A DNA stretch of 60,474 nucleotides from DATLHO01 sp035539855 (GTDB lineage Bacteria > Bacteroidota > Ignavibacteria > OLB7), in assembly GCA_035539855.1 (NCBI GenBank), contig DATLHO010000175.1, forward strand, positions 1 through 60,474, in the 5' to 3' direction. The position numbers were made by a program, and so were the translations under genes. Every line of letters begins with the position of its first letter. Position 1 is the first letter of the stretch. Positions 41,116 through 47,876 of this stretch are shown piece by piece. The notes under the pieces were generated by a model. It made no database searches. It worked only from the letters and a program-made list of their open reading frames with translations, and was not told where the DNA came from.

Positions 41116-43452
41116 CTAGACCTCCAACAGGTCGAGCATGCGAAACGCGTTGGAATAAATGCGGGGCGCGAACTCGTAGCGCGTGACGATGTCACCCACC
41201 AGGTAGAATGCGACGCGCGTCACGAGGAACACCTCGAGCGCATATCGGTAGGCGGCCATCCAATGCTGCCATGACGGCCGATCCGGGTCCGTCGCATACA
41301 GCGCAAAGTGCAGCTCGAGATGGTGCAGCAGGTCGCTCTCGAGGAAGTCTTCTTCGAGAGCGAAGCAGAGGAATTCGACGATGTCGCGATGGGGGACGTC
41401 GATGACGCTGAGCTCCCAGTCGTACACGCACGGAACGCCGCCATGACGCATCGCAACGTTGCGTGGATTGAAGTCGTTGTGGACGATCGTCCTCCGGATC
41501 TCGAGCGCGTCATGAGAGCGCTCGAGGTCGTTGATCGCTCGTTGCATGCGTTCCGCCCGCGCCGGTGTGATGAGGTCGCGATGATAGTCCGCCGAGAGCT
41601 CCACGAGCCGCGAGTACAGCGCCCGACCGTGCCATGGACGGAATGGTGCAACCTCGGCGTGGGCGTGCGCAAGCGGAGCCAGGAGCTGGTGGATCTCCGT
41701 GATCGCCCCGATGACGGCGTCGACGCTCGCACGATCCCACAGTGCCGGATCGTTCTCCGCATTGAAGTGGCTCAGCGTGGATGAGTCGAGGAGCTCCTGG
41801 ATGAACAGATAGATCTCCCGCCCCTCATCGACGCGCTTGCCGTGGTAGGTAGGGGTGAAAGCGATGCCGTGTTCGTGGAGGATCTCGTAGAGTGCGATCT
41901 CCTTGATGTGGCAGTCCTTGTACTCGAGGCAGTCACGACAGTCGACGATGAGATCAGCCAGCGCGGTGTCCACCGTCGAAGCCATGAAATGCAGTCCTTC
42001 AACGACCTCGCGATCGAGCGGCTTGATCTTGAGCAGGAGGCGCTCAGTGCTCGGCTCGCGCAGAGGATGCTCCCTCGCACGCGACGTGACCGCGATCGGT
42101 ACGAAGCCGCAGAGCCGGCGGCTGACGCGGCTGGCAAGGCTCATGAGGATGCCGTTGTCGAGCACGCCGTCGGCGAGCAGCGCGACCGAATCGACCGTCC
42201 GATCGCGGTACGTGCCATTGAGCGAGCCCTCGACGAAGTTCCTGTCGATCTCCGAGCGCAGGAGCCAGCGCACCGGTTTGTTGCGACCGAGGCGCTCGTG
42301 CGCCTTGGCGAACTGGCCGCCGACGATCGCGGCGAACGTGGAGATCTCGAGTGAGAGAGCGAAGCCGGCGATCAACGACGCGAAGCGTCCCACTCGGCCG
42401 GAGCCGTAGCAGCCCATGAGCTCGAGCGCCTCGCGCTGACGCGGAAGAGCGGTGCCACCGCCGACGGTACCGACGACGAGCGTCGGCAGGTTGAGCGAGA
42501 AGTACAATCCATCGGTCGTTCGCTCGACGTTGAGCACGCCACAGCTCGACTCGTGAAGGCTCCCGAGGTCCTGGCCGGTCGCGACGAACAGCGCCGCGAT
42601 CGCGTTCGCGACGTTGATGTTGTATCCGACCATGCCATCGAGGCGCGCCATCGCCACGGATTGACTGAAGCACTGCACGATCGCGTCGGAGGTGGTACGA
42701 AGCACGTCGTTGACGATCCGCTCGGGGATCGTGCATTCGGCGACAGCGTGAACGCCGCGACCGTGGCTCATTGCGAAGCCGGAGACCTTCTTGTCGGAGG
42801 CGCCGTTACCCTCGACGACGCAGCGCACGATGAGGATGCCGGTCTGCTCCTCGAACTCCTTTTCAATCCACAGCGTCGCGTGCCACGTGCAGCTCGTCGT
42901 CATGTTCTGGCCGGTGGCGTCGCCCGTCGTGTAGACGAACTTGACGTGCACCGACTTCCCGACGATGACCGGCGTGACGGTGACGAGGTGGGCATGGTTG
43001 GAGTGACGCTCGGCGATCGTGCGCAACTCGCCGGTGTGCACTTCGATCCATTCGGCGAACCGCACGGACTCGGCGAGGCTCTCGAAGATGAACATGGGCG
43101 TGCGGATCATCTTCTGATGCAGCACGTGGGCGCTGAAGCCTCCGCCGAGACTCACGGCTCGGGCACCGCGGTTGATGCTCGCGATGAGCGCTCCCTCAAG
43201 GGTCCCTGCGAGCGCGTGCACGGGCTCGACGCCGTCCTGGTTGCGAAAGAGAAGCGGTCCGAGGAGGCCGAGCGGCACCTCGACGGTGCCGACGAACGAC
43301 TCGATGTTGTTGCGGACCTGTTCGGGCCCGAGCCGCGCTTCGGAGATACCGACGAGCGCATGGTGGTGTCCGGCGAGGTATTCGAGACGCATCGTCGTTG
43401 CGCTCTGCGTGCTCTGTCCCCGTCCGGGAACCGTCGGATAGGTCGTGTCCAT
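41116..43452 (-). CDS. Class I HMG-CoA reductase fused to an APH-type kinase
   Basis: About 778 residues from the ATG at 43452 (alternatives 43569, 43392). N-terminal roughly 450 residues: class I HMG-CoA reductase with VGTVEVPLGLLGPL, TLEGALIASINRGARAV (catalytic Glu), GDATGQNMTT (usual GDAMGMN), GASDKKVSGFAM (catalytic Lys), FVATGQDLGSLHESS (catalytic Asp), VGTVGGGTALPRQ and GGQFAKAHERLGRN (catalytic His). Spacing between these residues fits the family. Residues about 460-778: aminoglycoside/choline-kinase-like domain with N-lobe LLLKIKP, catalytic loop IVHNDFNPRNVAM and metal site CVYDWELSVID. HMGR makes mevalonate; the kinase could phosphorylate mevalonate or a product. I know no characterised protein with this fusion. 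First gene of the operon. Confidence 0.9.
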   Translation of the reverse strand: MDTTYPTVPGRGQSTQSATTMRLEYLAGHHHALVGISEARLGPEQVRNNIESFVGTVEVPLGLLGPLLFRNQDGVEPVHALAGTLEGALIASINRGARAVSLGGGFSAHVLHQKMIRTPMFIFESLAESVRFAEWIEVHTGELRTIAERHSNHAHLVTVTPVIVGKSVHVKFVYTTGDATGQNMTTSCTWHATLWIEKEFEEQTGILIVRCVVEGNGASDKKVSGFAMSHGRGVHAVAECTIPERIVNDVLRTTSDAIVQCFSQSVAMARLDGMVGYNINVANAIAALFVATGQDLGSLHESSCGVLNVERTTDGLYFSLNLPTLVVGTVGGGTALPRQREALELMGCYGSGRVGRFASLIAGFALSLEISTFAAIVGGQFAKAHERLGRNKPVRWLLRSEIDRNFVEGSLNGTYRDRTVDSVALLADGVLDNGILMSLASRVSRRLCGFVPIAVTSRAREHPLREPSTERLLLKIKPLDREVVEGLHFMASTVDTALADLIVDCRDCLEYKDCHIKEIALYEILHEHGIAFTPTYHGKRVDEGREIYLFIQELLDSSTLSHFNAENDPALWDRASVDAVIGAITEIHQLLAPLAHAHAEVAPFRPWHGRALYSRLVELSADYHRDLITPARAERMQRAINDLERSHDALEIRRTIVHNDFNPRNVAMRHGGVPCVYDWELSVIDVPHRDIVEFLCFALEEDFLESDLLHHLELHFALYATDPDRPSWQHWMAAYRYALEVFLVTRVAFYLVGDIVTRYEFAPRIYSNAFRMLDLLEV

Positions 43453-43540
43453 GGAGCGCCCGTCGTGCGGTGAGGCAGCGGTGCGAGGCCCATGCAGGGA
43501 GGGGTGGTGCTGCAGGCGTGCTTCGCTTGGTGATTGCCCG

Positions 43541-43548
43541 CGAATATA
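43541..43548 (-). promoter_or_regulatory. Possible -7 element of the HMGR operon (TATATTCG)
   Basis: TATATTCG on the minus strand fits TAnnTTyG. It is the only such element upstream, with a poor TTG box. If used, transcription starts near 43534, making the ATG at 43569 impossible and favouring 43452 or 43392. Confidence 0.35.
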
Positions 43549-43625
43549 CCCATAGCCGGTCCGGAACACCAGCAGGCCCGCTCGCCGCGGCCGGCCGGCG
43601 CTCGCAAGGGAAGGGCTCGGACGCG

Positions 43626-43656
43626 CCGAGGGGCCGTCGCGGTGACGGCCCCTCGG
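43626..43656. terminator. Perfect 13-bp hairpin between the FMN reductase gene and the HMGR operon
   Basis: CCGAGGGGCCGTC (43626-43638) and GACGGCCCCTCGG (43644-43656) with loop GCGGT. It lies about 85 bp after the FMN reductase stop on the minus strand and upstream of the HMGR operon promoter candidate, isolating the operon from its neighbour. No T-tract. Confidence 0.6.
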
Positions 43657-43740
43657 AGGATGTCGCGTGCGTGCTGAAACACGCGGTCATGTCATGTGGA
43701 CGGCGCGTTCTCGGCGGACGCCGCGCGAAGGACCTCTCTG

Positions 43741-44313
43741 CTATGCGCTGAGGGACGGCGCGGCAGCAAGGCGCTCGCCCATCGCCACGTATCCCCTCAC
43801 GGTCGCGTCGAGCCGCTTCGCGAGCACCTCGTCGACGAGCGCGCCGTGCTCGTCGAACGCCGAGGCGGCCGAGGCGAGCGCGAACATGTCGGGCGAGAGC
43901 ATCACGCCGAGTCCCTCGAGCGGAATGCGCAGTTGCCACAGACCGCGGATGCCGCCGATGACGCCGGTCGACGCCGCCATGATCATCCCACTCCGCCCGC
44001 GCAGCGGCTGGGGTCGTGCGCGTGAGACCCAGTCGATCGCGTTCTTGAGCGTCCCCGGAATCGAGTAGTTGTACTCGGGCGAGGCGATCATGATGCCATC
44101 GGCCGCCTCGATGCGGCGAACGAGCTCCAGCGCGCCAGTCGGCAATCCTCCGGACGTCTGCAGGTCGCCGTCGTACAGCGGCATGTCGAACTCGTGAAAG
44201 TCGGCGAGGTCGACCTCGGCGCCGGCGTCACGCGCGATCGTCGTGGCGAGCGCGATCAGCCGTCGGTTGTGCGATGTCGCGCGCAGCGACGCCGCGAATG
44301 CGAGAATCCTCAT
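43741..44313 (-). CDS. NADPH-dependent FMN reductase-like flavoprotein
   Basis: A 190-residue flavodoxin-like NAD(P)H:FMN/quinone reductase. RILAFAASLRATSHNRRLI is the phosphate-binding loop and IASPEYNYSIPGTLKNAIDW is the flavin-binding signature of the family (ChrR/ArsH/azoreductase relatives); MIMAASTGVIGGIRGLWQLR follows. Cytoplasmic, probably reducing quinones or flavin. It is 42 bp downstream of yceI on the same strand, so both probably share the yceI promoter and the MarR regulator: a redox/lipophile stress set. Confidence 0.9.
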   Translation of the reverse strand: MRILAFAASLRATSHNRRLIALATTIARDAGAEVDLADFHEFDMPLYDGDLQTSGGLPTGALELVRRIEAADGIMIASPEYNYSIPGTLKNAIDWVSRARPQPLRGRSGMIMAASTGVIGGIRGLWQLRIPLEGLGVMLSPDMFALASAASAFDEHGALVDEVLAKRLDATVRGYVAMGERLAAAPSLSA

Positions 44314-44355
44314 CGACTCCTTCCGTTGTGGTGGTGTGCCGGGCTCGGGCCGGCA

Positions 44356-45009
44356 TTAAAGCGCGGTCGATCCGAAGAGCTTCGCGCTGATTGCGATCGC
44401 CTCGCCGACCTTCGAGCCGACGGTTCCCTTCGAGCCTGCGACGTTGAAATCCCTGAGCGAGACGTTGAAGGTCGCCGTGATCATGACGAGGTCTCCCGGA
44501 GCGCGCGACCTGGTCTTCGCCGAGGCGTCGAGGTACTGCACCGTCACCGGGACGGTCATCGTCTTCGTCACGCCGTGCATCGTGAAGTTCCCCGTGACGC
44601 TCGCCGTGAACGTGTTGCCCTTCGTCTTGACGTTACTCACCGACGTGGCGACGAAGGTGATCTCCGGGTGCTTCGCCGCGTCGAGCCATGCCTCGCCGCG
44701 CAGGTGCTCGTCGCGCATGTCGTTGCCCGACTTCATCGTCGCCACCTTCGCACTGATCGTGCCACGCAGCGACGCAGGGTTCTTCGGGTCGAGCGTGAGC
44801 GTGCCGGTGACGCCCTCGGCGGTTCCCTGGATCTTCTCGAGGGGCGCATCGCTGTTCCAGAGGAACTGGTTGGCGCCGACGGCGTTGCTCAGGACGATCT
44901 TCCTGGCGCCCTTCGCCTTCGTCGTCAGTGGTTGCGCGCTGACGGTTCCCAGGGTGGCGGCGCCGGCAATCAGGAGTCCGAGAAAAATGCGGCTGGTCGT
45001 GCGGTTCAT
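44356..45009 (-). CDS. YceI-family periplasmic lipid-binding-like protein
   Basis: A 217-residue exported protein with signal peptide (FLGLLIAGAATLGTVSAQP). The YceI lipocalin-like barrel is recognisable from SNAVGANQFLWNSDAPLEKI, the region SGNDMRDEHLRGEAWLDAAK HPEITF, and GNFTMHGVTKTMTVPVTVQY. The family has a hydrophobic cavity that binds isoprenoid chains (polyprenyl quinone-like) in structural work. Near the FMN/quinone reductase and MarR genes this suggests handling of isoprenoid or quinone-type compounds. A good promoter with an internal inverted repeat lies upstream. Confidence 0.92.
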   Translation of the reverse strand: MNRTTSRIFLGLLIAGAATLGTVSAQPLTTKAKGARKIVLSNAVGANQFLWNSDAPLEKIQGTAEGVTGTLTLDPKNPASLRGTISAKVATMKSGNDMRDEHLRGEAWLDAAKHPEITFVATSVSNVKTKGNTFTASVTGNFTMHGVTKTMTVPVTVQYLDASAKTRSRAPGDLVMITATFNVSLRDFNVAGSKGTVGSKVGEAIAISAKLFGSTAL

Positions 45010-45064
45010 ATCTGTTCCCGTTGTCGAATGTGTTGCGAACGTGACCCGTCGTGGTCATCGGGAA

Positions 45065-45095
45065 CAAAAGTATGTTCTAACGATAGTCGTTGCAA
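45065..45095 (-). promoter_or_regulatory. yceI promoter (TTGC-N19-TACTTTTG)
   Basis: On the minus strand TTGC (45095-45092), 19 bases, then TACTTTTG (45072-45065): the -7 box is an exact TAnnTTTG and the spacing equals the Bacteroidota optimum. It is about 57 bases before the yceI ATG. Confidence 0.65.
45079..45091. promoter_or_regulatory. Inverted repeat AACGA-TAG-TCGTT inside the yceI promoter spacer
   Basis: A perfect five-base inverted repeat with a three-base centre lies entirely between the two promoter boxes. A dimeric repressor bound here would block RNA polymerase. The nearest regulator is the MarR gene just upstream, whose family binds such palindromes. Confidence 0.45.
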
Positions 45096-45192
45096 CACTC
45101 ATTACGCATCGAAACATCCTCCCGTGGAATGATCATGCCGTTAGCACCTCTCGTCGATGTGCCGTGCTTGTCATGTCGATGTCCGACGGAGC

Positions 45193-45660
45193 TCAGTCCT
45201 CGTCGGTGAACAACTGCTCGCAGAGCGCGGTGAGCTCCTGGGCCTCCTTCGCGGAGAACTTGCGCTTGAGCATGTCGATGAAGCCTCGATCCAGGGGCGC
45301 GATCTTCGCGAGCAGCGCGGAGCCCTCGTCGGTGATGCGCGTCAGGACGACGCGACGATCCTCGTCGGAGCGCCGGCGCTCGACCAGGCCCAGCTTGACG
45401 AGCCCGTCGATGCGGCGCGTGACGTCGGGCGAGCGGTGAACCATCCGCACCGCAACCTCGCCGCAGGGGTGCCCGTCCGGACCCGCTCCCTTGAGGATGC
45501 GCAGGATGTTGTACTGCTGCCGCGAAATGCCGTGTTGGCTGACGAAGTGATCGATCTGTTCGTCGAGGAAGCTCGCGGCGACCATCAGCGCGAGCATCGC
45601 CTCGTGCTGCGGGCTTTCGAACTTCCACTGTTTGAGCCGCCGTCGTAGTGCATCTCCCAT
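45193..45660 (-). CDS. MarR-family transcriptional regulator
   Basis: About 155 residues from ATG 45660 (MGDALRRRLKQWKFESPQHE); the longer frame to 45717 overlaps the divergent symporter region and is less likely. The winged-helix core includes GISRQQYNILRILKGAG, CGEVAVRMVHRSPDVTRRID (recognition helix) and GLVERRRSDEDRRVVLTRIT, the typical MarR wing. The C-terminal helix forms the dimer. MarR proteins sense phenolic or lipophilic ligands and oxidants. It probably controls the downstream yceI and FMN reductase genes and perhaps the divergent symporter, whose ATG is only 71 bp away. Confidence 0.9.
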   Translation of the reverse strand: MGDALRRRLKQWKFESPQHEAMLALMVAASFLDEQIDHFVSQHGISRQQYNILRILKGAGPDGHPCGEVAVRMVHRSPDVTRRIDGLVKLGLVERRRSDEDRRVVLTRITDEGSALLAKIAPLDRGFIDMLKRKFSAKEAQELTALCEQLFTDED

Positions 45661-45731
45661 GGCGCCGAAGATATGACCCTCGGCCAATCGTGCAACGCGT
45701 CGATCCGAACCGGCCACAGTATCTTCCGCCC

Positions 45732-47840
45732 ATGACCGCTCTCGGACTGCATCTCGTCGACTGGCTCGTCATCGCGGGGTACTTCGTGCTGATGCTCGCG
45801 ATCGGACTGTGGGCCCGGCGCCGGATCCGCAACACGAGCGACTTCTACCAGGGGTCGCGCTCGTTCGGACGGGCGATCATGGCGTTCCTGAACTTCGGCA
45901 ACATCACCGACGCCGGGCAGACTGCCGGGGTCACCAGCGAGATCTACCGGCAGGGACTGCAGGGCGTCTGGTTCCAGAACCTGGTGCTGTTCCACACGCC
46001 CTTCCAGTGGTTCATCGCCGCGTTCCAGCGTCGCGCGCGCTACATGGCGCCGGGCGACATGTACCTGCACCGCTTCGAGAGCCGCTTCCTCGCCGGGCTC
46101 TACGCCGGCGTGCTGATCCCGGTCGCGATCTACGCGAACTCCTTCGGCTACCTGCTGACCGGCAAGACCCTGCAGGCGATGATGATCAAGCCCGCGGCGG
46201 AGTACACCATCGCCGAGCGTGCCATGGTCGAGGGCTACACCGAGCTGCGCACGCTGCGCTCGCTCGACTACGCCACGCTCAGCGCCGAACAGACCGCACG
46301 GCTCGAACGGCTCGGCGAGCTCGAGAAGCTCGGGGAGCTCCGCTCGTTCATCTCCTACCTCGACCTCACGACGTTCTACATCATCTACGCGATCCTCATC
46401 GCCGCCTACACCGCGCTCGGCGGACTGCTCGCGGTGGCGATCATCGACATCGTCCAGGGCGTGCTCATCGTGTTCCTGTCGTTGTCGCTGCTGCCGGTGG
46501 CGCTGTCGCACATCGGGGGACTCGACGGGCTGCGCGCGGCGGTGCCCGAAAGGATGTTCGAGCTCTTCGGCTCCTCAGCGCTCAGCGACTACACATGGTA
46601 CTCGGTCGCGAGTCTCGCGCTGTTGAACCTCGTCGTCAACGCGCCGAAGGCGTTCATGATCGGCGGCGCTGCGAAGGACGACCGCTCGGCGCGCATCGGA
46701 TTCGTCACCGGCTCGATCTTCAAGCGCTTCATGATGGTGGCGTGGGCGTTCACCGGCCTGCTGGCGCTCGGCATCTACGCCGGACGCGTCTCGGACCCGA
46801 CGAACATCTGGGGTTTCATGACGCAGGATCTGCTCGGCGTCGGCGCGATCGGACTGATGATCGCGGCGGTGTTCTCGGCCAACATGGACGGCAACTCGAC
46901 GATCTCGCTGGAGTCCTCCGCGGCGGTCGTCAAGAACATCTACGAGCCGATGCGGCCCGATGCCAGCGAGCGCAGCCAGGTTATTCTCGGGCGCGTGCTG
47001 CTCGTCGCGATCCTGGGCGTCTCGGTGTACTTCGCCAACGTGATGCAGAACGAGAGCATCATGACGGTCTTCCGCTACATCCTCTCGGTCGGAACGATCG
47101 TCGGGCCGTCAATCTGGCTGACGTACTTCTGGCGCCGGTTGAACACCCGCGCCGTCGCCGCCCAGATGATCGTCTCGATCCTCCTGATCGTCGTCATCCC
47201 GAACGTCGTTCCGAAGATCGCCGGCCTCGCCGGTGACGAAGCATTGACCGTGCAGACGCGCGAACGCGTCGTCGAGACGCAGCTCAAGGCGACGCAGGAG
47301 GATGTCAGCTCCGGACGCGCGACGATCGCCGGAGAGCTCATCACCAAGCGCGAGCGGATCGCACCGGCGGGCATCTTCTTCGAGACGGTCGTCCGCGAGA
47401 ACGCCGACGACTCGACCTCCCGGCTGCAGGGTCGCGGGCTGTTCAGACCGCAGATCTGGGCGCTCTCGGCGCTCGGCGTCGACTTCACGAGCTGGAGCAA
47501 GGCCTCGATCACGACGACCGTCTCGCTCTTCGACGCGAGCTTCCCGTTCGTGCTCCTGCTGATCTTCTCGCGCTTCACCCGGCGCAACTCCGAGCACGTG
47601 CTGCGCGATTTCTACGCGCGCATCCACACGCCCGCGGTCGCCGACGCCGAGCTCGACGCGCGGCTCGTGCGCGAGAAGATCGACAACCCGGAGCTCGTCG
47701 AGCAGGACAAGATCTTCCCGGGCACCGACTGGGAGTTCTGGCGGCCGACGACGTTCGACGTGCTCGGATTCCTGGCGTGCGTTGGATTCGTCATCGTGAT
47801 CATCGGACTCTACATGGTGGTCGCGTCGATCGGTGGATGA
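45732..47840 (+). CDS. Sodium/solute symporter (SSS family)
   Basis: A 702-residue transporter with about 13-14 membrane helices of the LeuT-like SSS fold. Typical pieces are WLVIAGYFVLMLAIGLWARR at the start, NTSDFYQGSRSFG, YTALGGLLAVAIIDIVQGVL, and GLMIAAVFSANMDGNSTIS before the late helices. Two hydrophilic inserts are present: about residues 160-210 (Leu/Glu-rich) and about 500-560. The start at 45732 gives the first helix directly. The next gene encodes a glycosidase, so a sugar or glycoside is the likely solute. Another SSS gene lies at 55358. Confidence 0.9.
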   Translation: MTALGLHLVDWLVIAGYFVLMLAIGLWARRRIRNTSDFYQGSRSFGRAIMAFLNFGNITDAGQTAGVTSEIYRQGLQGVWFQNLVLFHTPFQWFIAAFQRRARYMAPGDMYLHRFESRFLAGLYAGVLIPVAIYANSFGYLLTGKTLQAMMIKPAAEYTIAERAMVEGYTELRTLRSLDYATLSAEQTARLERLGELEKLGELRSFISYLDLTTFYIIYAILIAAYTALGGLLAVAIIDIVQGVLIVFLSLSLLPVALSHIGGLDGLRAAVPERMFELFGSSALSDYTWYSVASLALLNLVVNAPKAFMIGGAAKDDRSARIGFVTGSIFKRFMMVAWAFTGLLALGIYAGRVSDPTNIWGFMTQDLLGVGAIGLMIAAVFSANMDGNSTISLESSAAVVKNIYEPMRPDASERSQVILGRVLLVAILGVSVYFANVMQNESIMTVFRYILSVGTIVGPSIWLTYFWRRLNTRAVAAQMIVSILLIVVIPNVVPKIAGLAGDEALTVQTRERVVETQLKATQEDVSSGRATIAGELITKRERIAPAGIFFETVVRENADDSTSRLQGRGLFRPQIWALSALGVDFTSWSKASITTTVSLFDASFPFVLLLIFSRFTRRNSEHVLRDFYARIHTPAVADAELDARLVREKIDNPELVEQDKIFPGTDWEFWRPTTFDVLGFLACVGFVIVIIGLYMVVASIGG

Positions 47841-47876
47841 GCCGCCGACGGCGCGGCTTCACGCGTCATCATCTCA

